The notes under the pieces: generated by a model
What the model was told of the DNA's origin: nothing
Seen by the model: only the letters and a program-made list of their open reading frames with translations
Databases searched by the model: none
Program-made: the position numbers and the translations under genes
Shown: positions 6,511 through 13,959 of the stretch, in pieces
How the letters are laid out: every line of letters begins with the position of its first letter
Numbering within the stretch: the first letter of the stretch is position 1
Assembly (NCBI GenBank): GCA_035532415.1
Contig: DATKRB010000054.1
Span: forward strand, 1 to 19,316
Reading direction: 5' to 3'
DNA length: 19,316 nucleotides
Source: DATKRB01 sp035532415
GTDB lineage: Bacteria > Actinomycetota > Acidimicrobiia > Acidimicrobiales > RAAP-2

Positions 6511-8190
6511 ATGATCGTGGGGGTACCGGACGCGTGGGACGAGGTCGCCGACGTGATCGTGGTCGGCTCCGGCGGGGCGGCGCTCACCGCGGCGACCTTG
6601 GCGGCCGACGGTGGGGCCAGGGTGCTCATCGTCGAGCAGAGCGAGATGATCGGGGGAACCACCGCCGTGTCCGGCGGCGTGCTGTGGATCCCGCGCAACT
6701 CGCACATGGCCGATGCCGGCATGGACGACAGCCGGGAAGAGGCCCTGGCGTACGTCCGCCATCTGGCCATGGGTCTCGAGCCCGACCCGGAATTGCTGGA
6801 GGTCTTCGTCGACACCGCTCCGGTGGCGCTCTCCTACCTCGAGCAGCACACCCCGCTGGCCACGACCTCGCTCACCCTGTTCCCCGACTACTACTTCCCC
6901 TACGACGTGCCGGGGAAGAAGGCCGGCGGTCGGTCCGTGGAGCCGGTCCCCTACCCCTTCGGGCAGGAGCTGCCCGAGTGGCGTGAGCGTCTGGTCAGCC
7001 GGGGGACCCTCATGTCGCTCGGCTCCTATACGACGCTGGCGGAGGACCTCTTCGCTTCGGGCGACGAGGAGCTGGCCGCCGAGCTGGTCCGGCGGGAGGC
7101 CGAGGACGTCCGGCCCAAGGGGGCCGCGCTCGTCGGCATGCTCTGGAAGGGCCTTCTGTCGCGCGACGTCTCCATCCGGCTGGGCACCCGGGGGCGCGAG
7201 CTGGTCTCCGTCGGCGGCGCCGTCGTCGGGCTGCGTGCCGAGCACGAGGGCAGGGACCTGCTGCTGGGCGCCCGCCGCGGGGTGGTGCTGGCCTGCGGGG
7301 GGTTCGAGTGGAACCGGCAGATGGTGCACGATCTCATCGGGTACGACGTGCACCCGCTGACCCCGCCCAACAACGTGGGCGACGGTCTCGTCATGGCCGC
7401 CGAGGCCGGGGCGGCTCTGGTCAACCTCAACTCCTACTGGGGGACGCCGGCCATGTTCGACCCGGGCATCGTCGACCACGGGGAGCCGGTTCCCCAATTC
7501 GAGGGGGGCCGGGGCATGCCCGGGTCGATCGTCGTGAACGGTCACGGCCATCGCTTCGCCAACGAGAGCGTCCCCTACAACGACTTCCCCAAGGCGTTCG
7601 GCACGTTTGACGTCTCCCGGTCCGAGCGGCCGAACGCCGCGCCGGGGTGGCTGATCTTCGACCACGAGGCGAGGGAGTCCGCTCAGGTCCTGTCGATGGT
7701 GCCCGGCAAGCCGGCGCCGGACTGGGTGGCCCAGGCCGCGACGGTCGGCGAGCTGGCGGAGCGGATCGGTGTCGACCGTGCCTCGTTGGAGGCGACCGTG
7801 TCGCGGTTCAACGCCAACGCCGCCGAGGGCACCGATCCGGATTTCGACCGCCACCGGCTCGGGCTGATGGGGGTGGCGCCCCTCCGGCCCCTGGGGAGCG
7901 GCCCGTTCTACGCGATCGCCATCCACCCCGGAACGCTGGGGACGAACGGAGGTCCCCGGGTCGACGCCGACGCCCAGGTGGTGTCGCGCGACGGCAAGCC
8001 CGTCCCGGGGCTCTACGCCGCCGGCAACACGGCCGCCAATGCCTTCGGCTGGGCCTACCCCTCGGGCGGCGCCACCATCGCCCACGGCGTCACCTTCGGG
8101 TACCTGGCCGGACGGCACGCGGCCGCGCAGTCGCCGAACGCGTCGCTCCCGACCGCCGGCGACGGAGTGGCCGCCCGGTGTCCCGCCTGA
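6511..8190 (+). CDS. FAD-dependent 3-ketosteroid-Δ1-dehydrogenase-like flavoprotein (FAD_binding_2 family)
   Basis: A 559-residue flavoprotein of the fumarate reductase / KstD superfamily. The dinucleotide motif VVGSGGAALTAA (about 17-28) leads into IGGTTAVSGGVLWIPRN (about 47-63), the KstD-type signature. Later come LFPDYYFPYD (about 123-132) and GHGHRFANESVPYNDF. The C-terminal GLYAAGNTAANAFGWAYPSG with the following GATIAHG (about 500-526) has a Tyr and, four residues on, a Gly at the positions of the catalytic Tyr/Gly of Rhodococcus KstD. Three candidate active-site tyrosines are therefore present, and ring 1,2-desaturation of a ketosteroid or similar cyclic ketone is a reasonable guess. 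ATG 6511 is preferred because GGGGG lies 5 bases upstream; ATG 6499 is in frame but weaker. A SnoaL-like gene follows 24 bp downstream, probably in the same operon. Confidence 0.85.
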   Translation: MIVGVPDAWDEVADVIVVGSGGAALTAATLAADGGARVLIVEQSEMIGGTTAVSGGVLWIPRNSHMADAGMDDSREEALAYVRHLAMGLEPDPELLEVFVDTAPVALSYLEQHTPLATTSLTLFPDYYFPYDVPGKKAGGRSVEPVPYPFGQELPEWRERLVSRGTLMSLGSYTTLAEDLFASGDEELAAELVRREAEDVRPKGAALVGMLWKGLLSRDVSIRLGTRGRELVSVGGAVVGLRAEHEGRDLLLGARRGVVLACGGFEWNRQMVHDLIGYDVHPLTPPNNVGDGLVMAAEAGAALVNLNSYWGTPAMFDPGIVDHGEPVPQFEGGRGMPGSIVVNGHGHRFANESVPYNDFPKAFGTFDVSRSERPNAAPGWLIFDHEARESAQVLSMVPGKPAPDWVAQAATVGELAERIGVDRASLEATVSRFNANAAEGTDPDFDRHRLGLMGVAPLRPLGSGPFYAIAIHPGTLGTNGGPRVDADAQVVSRDGKPVPGLYAAGNTAANAFGWAYPSGGATIAHGVTFGYLAGRHAAAQSPNASLPTAGDGVAARCPA

Positions 8191-8214
8191 GCCCGTGACC
8201 GAAGAGAGGTACCG

Positions 8215-8862
8215 ATGACCGGACAGTCCACCGAGCCCCGCACCGACCAGTCGCTCGCCGACCGGCTCGACCGGGTGGAGTCGCAGCTCGCCATCGCCCA
8301 GCTCCCCGCCCGCTATGCCCTGGCGATCGACTCGCGGGACCTCCACACGTTGGTCGCCCTCTTCGCCCCCGACGTGCGGGTGGGCGGCGCCGGTGACGGG
8401 GTCGGACGCGAGGCGCTCGAGAGGTTCTTCACCGCGAACCTCTCGCACTTCTACCGCAGCATGCACCTGATCAGCGGCCACGTGGTCCACTTCGACGACG
8501 CCGACCACGCGCACGGCAGCGTCCACTGCCGGGCCGAGCACGAGGACGGCGGCAAGTGGGGGATCATGGTCATGAACTACAAGGACGACTACGTGCGGGT
8601 CGACGGCGAGTGGCTCTTCGCCCGGCGCCGGCTGCAGCCCCTCTACTCCTGCGACATCACCGAGCGCCCGTCCGGTCCGGACTTCAACCGCGGATGGCGC
8701 GACGGCCGCCCGGCGGGAGAGGACACCACCGACTGGCCGGCCCGGCTGCCCGGCGAGTACGAGACGTTCGGGGCGTTCTGGTCACAGTTCGACCCCGACC
8801 ACGTGGCCGGGTTGACCGTGCTCCCGGTGGACTCCGGGCCGTCGGGTCCCTCGCCCCGGTAG
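8215..8862 (+). CDS. SnoaL-like / NTF2-fold protein with long C-terminal tail
   Basis: A 215-residue protein whose first ~145 residues have the NTF2/SnoaL fold. It starts with LADRLDRVESQLAIAQLPAR, then YALAIDSRDLHTLVALFAPD, a strand with HLISGHVVHFDDADHAHGSV, and GEWLFARRRLQPLYSCDI. The remaining ~65 residues (from ITERPSGPDF on, Pro/Gly/Trp-rich with GEYETFGAFWSQFDPD) extend beyond the usual 120-150 residue family length and may close over the pocket or form a dimer contact. The start at 8215 is well supported by GAGAGGT four bases upstream. It sits 24 bp after the KstD-like gene, so it may isomerise, hydrate or bind the product of that enzyme. Its stop is 8 bp from that of the convergent desaturase-like gene. 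Confidence 0.85.
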   Translation: MTGQSTEPRTDQSLADRLDRVESQLAIAQLPARYALAIDSRDLHTLVALFAPDVRVGGAGDGVGREALERFFTANLSHFYRSMHLISGHVVHFDDADHAHGSVHCRAEHEDGGKWGIMVMNYKDDYVRVDGEWLFARRRLQPLYSCDITERPSGPDFNRGWRDGRPAGEDTTDWPARLPGEYETFGAFWSQFDPDHVAGLTVLPVDSGPSGPSPR

Positions 8863-8870
8863 GGCGCACC

Positions 8871-10319
8871 TCACCGGGCGCCGGGACGGCCGCGCGCCGC
8901 GATGCCCAGGTCGGCGAGGGCGGTCCTGGCGGCGCCGTCGCCGCACATCCCGTGCACACCCCCGCCGGGCGGGGTGGAGGCCGAGCAGAGGTAGACACCG
9001 CGCATCCCGGTCCGGTACGGGTTCCACCCGAACGTGGGGCGGCCGATCGTCTGGCGCAGCGTGGCCGCGCCGCCGTTGATGTCCCCGCCGATGTAGTTGG
9101 GGTTGTGGCGCTCGGCCTGGGCGGCCGTGACGGTGGCCCGGCCCAGGACCAGGTCCCGGAACCCGGGGGCGAACCGCTCGATCTGGCTCTCCATCCGCTC
9201 GGTCATGTCGAGGGTCGAGCCCGATGGCACGTGGCAGTAGGCCCAGAGGGTGTGCCGGCCCGCCGGGGCGCGCGTCGGGTCCACCGTGCCCGGCTGCACC
9301 ACGATGCAGTACGGGCGCTCCGGGTGGCGGCCGGCGGCGACGTCCGATTCGCTCGCCGCCACCTCCTCGAGCGTGCCCCCGAGGTGAAGGGTCGCCGCCT
9401 CGCGGCAGGCCCCGGCCGCCCACGGGACCGGACCGGCGAGCGCCCAGTCGACCTTGCAGACCCCGGGCCCGTACCCGAAGCGCGCGAAGGCCCTGCGGTA
9501 CCGGGCGGGCAGCCGATCGCCGGCCAGCCCGATCAGCTGCCGGGGGGAGACGTCAAGGAGGACCGCACGGGCGCCCGGGAGCTCGTCGAGCGAGCGGACC
9601 CGGTGCCCGGTCATCACCCGGCCACCGGCCGAGGTGAGCTCCTCCACCAGGGCGTCGACGATCCGGGCGCTGCCCCCTTCGACCACCGGCCAGCCCACGG
9701 CGTGGGCCAGGGTCGTGAGCAGGAGCCCGTAGGCTCCCGAGAGCGGGGCCGTCAGGGGCAGCATCGAATGAGCGGCGACGCCGGCCAGCAACGCCCGGGC
9801 CTCCTCGGTCTCGAAACGTCGCGCCAGCCGGCGGACCGGCAGGATCCCGGTGAGCGCGAAGCGAGCCATGGCGACCGGATCGGCGGGGACGGACCGCAAG
9901 GGGGCCAGGACCGCCGGCACGATGAGCCCGGCGTCGCGCACGAGGGGCGCGAACAACCGCCGGTAGGGGGCAGCGTCGACCCCGAGCCGCTCGGCCGTCT
10001 CCTCCACCGACGACACGACCGTCCCCGCCCGCCCACCGTCGAGCGGGTGGGCGAAGGCGACCCTCGGCGCCCGGAGCCTCACCCCGCGCTCCGCCAGGCC
10101 CGCCCCACGCAAGAACGGCGAGGCGGCGGCGAGCGGATGGACGGCGGAGCAGACGTCGTGGCGGAACCCCGGGAGGGTCAGCTCCTCGGTCCGGCATCCA
10201 CCACCCGGGGTGCCGGACCCCTCGTACACGTCAACGGACATCCCGGCCCGGGCCAGGATCAGCGCCGCGGCAAGCCCGTTGGGACCCGAGCCGACGACGA
10301 CGGCGTCGGGCGACCTCAC
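8871..10319 (-). CDS. Phytoene-desaturase-like NAD(P)/FAD-dependent oxidoreductase (COG1233 / PYROXD2-like)
   Basis: A 482-residue flavoprotein with the amine-oxidase/phytoene-desaturase fold. The N-terminal ADP-binding motif VVVGSGPNGLAAALILARAG (about 7-26) is followed by YEGSGTPGGGCRTEELTLPG and FRHDVCSAVHPL. The C-terminus has the matching flavin-binding segment TGMRGVYLCSASTPPGGGVH with the following GMCGDGAART. No carotenoid synthesis genes are nearby, so carotenoid desaturation is unlikely. Relatives in actinobacteria and PYROXD2 have poorly known substrates and may desaturate, isomerise or oxidise hydrophobic molecules. The start is GTG at 10319 with a weak ribosome site, but the FAD motif begins only a few residues in, leaving no later alternative. 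It is last in the leftward operon, 57 bp after the LLM gene at 10377-11327. Confidence 0.87.
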   Translation of the reverse strand: MRSPDAVVVGSGPNGLAAALILARAGMSVDVYEGSGTPGGGCRTEELTLPGFRHDVCSAVHPLAAASPFLRGAGLAERGVRLRAPRVAFAHPLDGGRAGTVVSSVEETAERLGVDAAPYRRLFAPLVRDAGLIVPAVLAPLRSVPADPVAMARFALTGILPVRRLARRFETEEARALLAGVAAHSMLPLTAPLSGAYGLLLTTLAHAVGWPVVEGGSARIVDALVEELTSAGGRVMTGHRVRSLDELPGARAVLLDVSPRQLIGLAGDRLPARYRRAFARFGYGPGVCKVDWALAGPVPWAAGACREAATLHLGGTLEEVAASESDVAAGRHPERPYCIVVQPGTVDPTRAPAGRHTLWAYCHVPSGSTLDMTERMESQIERFAPGFRDLVLGRATVTAAQAERHNPNYIGGDINGGAATLRQTIGRPTFGWNPYRTGMRGVYLCSASTPPGGGVHGMCGDGAARTALADLGIAARGRPGAR

Positions 10320-10376
10320 GGTTCGGGCACCGTCCCGCCCGCCGCCACCGTCACGACGGCGCGTCCGGCCTATCGG

Positions 10377-11327
10377 CTATCGGGAGAACGCCGGCAGCAC
10401 CCGCTCGGCGAACAGCTCGAGCGTGCGGGGATCGGCCCGGTCGTGGGTGAAGAAGACGAAGAACGTGATCCCGCGCTCCACCGACTCGGCGATGCGGTCG
10501 ATCACCATCTCGGGGGTGCCGACGTAGCCACCGGCTTCGAGCCCCCAGGTCGGGCCCGGGTAGCGCCGCTCGGCCCTGGCCCGGGCGACCGCCAACGACT
10601 CGTCGTCCTCGGCCAGCACCAGCACCGCCTCGTGCGAGCGTCGGATGGTCGAGGGGTCACGGCCGATCTTGGCGCACTCGGACTCGAGCACCACCTGCTT
10701 CTCCTCCCAGTCGGCGAGCCCGTACACCGGGATGTTCCAGACGTCGGCGTAGCGGGCGACGAGCGGCAGGGTGTGGCGCGGCCCCATCCCCCCCACGTGA
10801 ACCGGGGGCCGGGGCTGCTGCACCGGGGGCGGGAGGTTGGGGACGTCGTGGATCTCGTAGTGGCGACCGACGAACGTGGTGGTCTCGTTGGCGAACATCT
10901 CGGTGACGATCTGCAGCGCCTCGCCGAGGCGCTCGGAACGCTCGGCGAAGGTGCCCCAGGGCAGCCCGGCCCGCAGGTGCTCCTCCTCCACCGACCCGCT
11001 TCCCAACCCGAGCTCGAAACGCCCGCCGGAACAGACGTCAAGGGTGGTCGCCATCTTCGCGAGCAGGGCCGGGTGCCGGAAGTTGTTGCACACCACGAGG
11101 TGGCCGACCCGCAGCCGCTCGGTCTGGGCCAGCAGGAAGCTGGCCAGCGTCCAGCCCTCCAACGAGGTGGTCCCGGGAAGCCCGGGGCCGTACAGGTGGT
11201 CGTACAGCCAGAGCGAATGGAACCCGAGCTCCTCCACCTTCCGGGCCCGCGCCAGCACGTCCTCGTAGGTGAACGCCAGCTGGGGGACGTAAATCCCGAA
11301 CTCGGCCCGGGGGCGCCCGCCGGTCAT
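10377..11327 (-). CDS. F420-dependent LLM class oxidoreductase (TIGR03560-like)
   Basis: A 316-residue luciferase-like enzyme. Segments FGIYVPQLAFTYEDVLARAR, GFHSLWLYDHLYGPGLPGT (about 35-53), LRVGHLVVCNNFRHPALLAK and MATTLDVCSGGRFELGLGSG followed by SVEEEH match the TIGR03560-type F420-dependent group. The Asp43-His44 pair is where other LLM proteins here carry Glu-His. The ATG at 11327 overlaps the TGA of the SnoaL-like gene as ATGA, so translation is probably coupled. It is fourth in the operon starting at 14960 and precedes the phytoene-desaturase-like gene by 57 bp. A role in the same pathway as the acyl-CoA synthetase is inferred from this linkage; the substrate is not visible. Confidence 0.9.
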   Translation of the reverse strand: MTGGRPRAEFGIYVPQLAFTYEDVLARARKVEELGFHSLWLYDHLYGPGLPGTTSLEGWTLASFLLAQTERLRVGHLVVCNNFRHPALLAKMATTLDVCSGGRFELGLGSGSVEEEHLRAGLPWGTFAERSERLGEALQIVTEMFANETTTFVGRHYEIHDVPNLPPPVQQPRPPVHVGGMGPRHTLPLVARYADVWNIPVYGLADWEEKQVVLESECAKIGRDPSTIRRSHEAVLVLAEDDESLAVARARAERRYPGPTWGLEAGGYVGTPEMVIDRIAESVERGITFFVFFTHDRADPRTLELFAERVLPAFSR

Positions 11328-11824
11328 CGGGGCACCGCCTCGCCGGATCGCTTCCAGACCAGGTACACGTCGCGGCGGACGATGGCCCATCCGGGCCCCT
11401 GACCCGGGCGGCGGACGAGCTGGTCCTCGTACCGCACGCCGGTGATGAGCGAGTCCACCTCCCCGGCGGCGTCGGCGAAGTGCCGGGCGATCAGATAGGT
11501 CTCGGTGAACCCGGCGTCCCCGGTGATCTCCCGCAGCTGGTTCCCGATGAAGTGCTGGGTGCTCGGGAAATGCTCGACCCCGGGGCGCAGGATGCCCAGG
11601 TAGTCGTCGAGCACCCCCTCGAAAGAGGTGCCGTGCACGTAGGCGTCCTCGCAGAAGCACGAACGCACGAGGTCCCAGTCGCGCCGGTCGACGCCCCGGG
11701 CGTAGTTCACCATGATGCGCGACACGGCCGACTCGTCGGCCAACCGCCGCACGACGGCGCCCAGGTCGTCGCGCACGACGGCGCCCAGGTCGTCGCTCAC
11801 GACGGCGCCCAGGTCGTCGCTCAC
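11324..11824 (-). CDS. SnoaL-like / NTF2-fold protein with repeated N-terminus
   Basis: A 166-residue protein when read from the GTG at 11824, which overlaps the synthetase stop as GTGA. The first 24 residues are three 8-residue repeats (MSDDLGAV, VSDDLGAV, VRDDLGAV) encoded by a 24-bp tandem array. The normal family start follows: VRRLADESAVSRIMVNYARG, then RDWDLVRSCFCEDAYVHGTS and a C-terminal WAIVRRDVYLVWKRSGE, giving a standard NTF2/SnoaL domain of about 140 residues. GTG codons recur in phase at 11800, 11776 and 11752, so the true start may be any of four, and none has a strong ribosome site; termination-reinitiation from the synthetase is likely. Its own stop overlaps the next LLM start (ATGA). 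It is probably a small isomerase, hydratase or ligand-binding partner of the operon's oxidoreductases. Confidence 0.85.
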   Translation of the reverse strand: MSDDLGAVVSDDLGAVVRDDLGAVVRRLADESAVSRIMVNYARGVDRRDWDLVRSCFCEDAYVHGTSFEGVLDDYLGILRPGVEHFPSTQHFIGNQLREITGDAGFTETYLIARHFADAAGEVDSLITGVRYEDQLVRRPGQGPGWAIVRRDVYLVWKRSGEAVPR

Positions 11825-11834
11825 GACGGCGCCC
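11750..11834. repeat. 24-bp tandem repeat (3.5 copies) spanning a stop/start overlap
   Basis: The copies are 11750-11773, 11774-11797, 11798-11821 and a 13-bp partial copy at 11822-11834, each starting CACGACGGCGCCC. The unit length is a multiple of three, so in the SnoaL-like frame it encodes the octapeptide V(S/R)DDLGAV. On the minus strand the first two copies retain GTGAGC, so each still carries the overlapping start (GTG) and stop (TGA) of the synthetase/SnoaL junction; later copies have GTGCGC or GTGCGG. The partial copy is the end of the synthetase gene itself, showing where the duplication began. Confidence 0.92.
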
Positions 11835-13959
11835 CGACCACGACCAGCGCGTCGGCGGCGCAGACCGCGCCGTCGGCCACCCGGACGGGGTTGACGTCGA
11901 CCTCCGAGACCTCTTCGAGCTCGAGCGCCAGGTCCCCCAGCCCCACCATGACGGCCCCGGCGGCCCGTTGCTCGGCCTCGTTCAGGCCCCGCCCGCCTTG
12001 TACCAGGCGCCCGCCCAGCAACCCGGCGAGGGCCCGCTCGGCGGTCGCCGGGCCGAACGGCGGTCGCAGGATCGCCGTCTCGCTCAGGATCTCGACGAGG
12101 ATGCCCCCGAGCCCGAGCACGACCGTCGGGCCGAAGACGGGATCGCGATGGATGCCGGCGGTCAGCTCCACCCGCGCCGGCACCATCTGCTGCACCAGCA
12201 CCCCCTCGCGGACCGCGTCGGGCGCCTTGCGCCCGACCTCGTCCACCATCTCCTCGTAGGCCTCCCTCACCGCGTCGGCACCGCGCAGGCCGAGGCGGAC
12301 GGCGCCGTACTCGGTCTTGTGCGCCAGCGCGTAGGACATCACCTTCAACGCCACCGGACCCCCGATCCCCTCGGCGGCGGCGACCGCCTCGTCGACCGAG
12401 CGCACCAGCCGCTCGCGGGTGACCGGGACCCCGTACAGGGCGAGCAGCTCCTTGCCGGCGGATTCGAGCAGCGAGCGGTGCCCGCCGCGGGCGTTCAGGA
12501 TCCGGCGGGCCCTGACCACCCGCCCGTCGTCGGGCTTCCACGAGCCCCGGGCCGAGTGGTCCACCGAGCGCAGGGACAGGTCCGCCACCGCCCCGAGCGC
12601 GTGCATGGCCCGGTGGGGGTCGGTGTAGGTGGGGACCCCCTTCTCCTGCAGGTCGTCCACCCAGACGGTCGACGTGAGGGCCACCGGCTTGTCGGTGTGC
12701 TCGTAAAAGTCGATCACCGAGTCGGTCTGGGCCCCGGCGATCCCCCAGATCACCGGGGCCACCATGTCCACCACCCGCGACCCGCCCATGGCCGTGAGCA
12801 CCTTGTGGAAGCTCTCGGGCATGGCCACCACCTGGGCCGTGGTGTCCACCGGGTTGGTCACGCTCCCGTAAAAGGGCACGGGCATCAGGGCCATCATGGT
12901 CGCCTGCTCGTCGGCGGGGATCTCGGGGACCTCGAGCCCCTCCTCCGACGCCGCGTCGGCCAGGAGGACGCCCGCGCCACCCGACGACGTCATGATCCCC
13001 ACCCGGCGGGCGGCCACCCGCCGGCCGTCCTGAAAGATGGTGCCGAGGTCGAGCATCTCCTCCATCGTGTGGACCACGAACACCCCGTACTGGCGGCAGA
13101 CCGCGTCGAGAACGCCCGACGACCCGACGATGGAGGCGGTGTGGCTCAGGGCCGCCCTGGCCGCCGCGTCGGAACGCCCGGCCTTCAGCAGGACGATCGG
13201 CTTGTCGAGCTCGACGGCCCGGCTGGCCGCGTCGATGAAGACCTCGGGGTCGCGCAACGTCTCGCTGAAGACCATCAGGACCCTGGTGTCGTCCCGCTCG
13301 ACCAGGTACCGCAGCACGGCGGCGATGTTCACGTCGGACTCGTTGCCGGTGCTCACGAACCACCCGAGCTTGAGCCCGGCCAGCATGGCCTTGGTGGTGA
13401 TGTACGAACCGAAGCCACCGCTCTGGGAGACGAGCGCCACCGGTCCCGCCGGGGGGAGCGGCGCGGTCGGCGGCAGGGCGAAGTTGGCCATCACCCCGCC
13501 CCCCAGGTTCATGTAGCCGATGCAGTTCGGCCCGATCACCCGCAGGCCCGTGCGCCGGGCCAGGTCGGTGATGCCCTGCTGCAGGGCGACCCCCTCCCCG
13601 CCCGACTCGGCGAACCCCGAGGTGATCACCACGGCGCCCCCGACCCCGCGCTCGGCGCACTCCTCCAAGACGCCGGGCACGTGGGGGGCCGGCACGACCA
13701 CCACCGCCAGGTCGACGGGACCGGGAAGGGCCAGGACCGACGGGTAGGCCGCTATCCCCTGCACCGTCTCGTCCCGTGCGTTGACCGGCGTCACCGGGCC
13801 GTCGAACGCCCGGACGAGGTTGGCGAAGACCTGTCCGTTTATGCCGGCCAACTTGTTGGACGCCCCGACCATCACGATCGAGCGGGGGGAGAGGAGCCGG
13901 TCCATGGCCGGGGGGCCGGTCCCGTCCCCCACCGTCACCTCCGTGGCCGTCCCGATCAT
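11821..13959 (-). CDS. Acetate--CoA ligase (ADP-forming)-like acyl-CoA synthetase
   Basis: A 712-residue fused alpha-beta enzyme of the NDP-forming acyl-CoA synthetase family, which interconverts acyl-CoA + ADP + Pi with acid + CoA + ATP. Domains in order are: CoA-binding Rossmann (about 18-150, with SIVMVGASN and IGPNCIGYMNL); succinyl-CoA-ligase-like domains (about 170-470, with VSQSGGFGS and the phosphohistidine segment ALSHTASIVGSSGV, His273); and C-terminal ATP-grasp (about 490-712, with GGPVALKVMSYALAHKTEYG and EVDVNPV). All main motifs appear intact. The ATG at 13959 has GGGGGAGG four bases upstream and overlaps the LLM stop (ATGA). The stop overlaps the SnoaL-like start (GTGA). It is likely to activate a carboxylic acid intermediate, or to recover ATP from its CoA ester, for the adjacent acyl-CoA dehydrogenases. 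The acyl group is unknown. Confidence 0.92.
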   Translation of the reverse strand: MIGTATEVTVGDGTGPPAMDRLLSPRSIVMVGASNKLAGINGQVFANLVRAFDGPVTPVNARDETVQGIAAYPSVLALPGPVDLAVVVVPAPHVPGVLEECAERGVGGAVVITSGFAESGGEGVALQQGITDLARRTGLRVIGPNCIGYMNLGGGVMANFALPPTAPLPPAGPVALVSQSGGFGSYITTKAMLAGLKLGWFVSTGNESDVNIAAVLRYLVERDDTRVLMVFSETLRDPEVFIDAASRAVELDKPIVLLKAGRSDAAARAALSHTASIVGSSGVLDAVCRQYGVFVVHTMEEMLDLGTIFQDGRRVAARRVGIMTSSGGAGVLLADAASEEGLEVPEIPADEQATMMALMPVPFYGSVTNPVDTTAQVVAMPESFHKVLTAMGGSRVVDMVAPVIWGIAGAQTDSVIDFYEHTDKPVALTSTVWVDDLQEKGVPTYTDPHRAMHALGAVADLSLRSVDHSARGSWKPDDGRVVRARRILNARGGHRSLLESAGKELLALYGVPVTRERLVRSVDEAVAAAEGIGGPVALKVMSYALAHKTEYGAVRLGLRGADAVREAYEEMVDEVGRKAPDAVREGVLVQQMVPARVELTAGIHRDPVFGPTVVLGLGGILVEILSETAILRPPFGPATAERALAGLLGGRLVQGGRGLNEAEQRAAGAVMVGLGDLALELEEVSEVDVNPVRVADGAVCAADALVVVGAPS

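Noticed and set aside
5572..8541. A minus-strand frame extending the LLM gene far upstream across the KstD-like gene
   Set aside because: Only the part after ATG 6414 has LLM sequence; the upstream part is antisense to a well-supported flavoprotein gene.
8871..10319. Carotenoid biosynthesis gene (true phytoene desaturase)
   Set aside because: No phytoene synthase or other crt genes adjoin it, and the sequence resembles the wider COG1233/PYROXD2 group; the operon context is CoA-ester catabolism.
8556..11402. A 948-codon plus-strand open frame opposite the desaturase-like and LLM genes
   Set aside because: It is antisense to two genes with clear family motifs; the composition is Arg/Gly/His/Pro-rich and no domain is visible.
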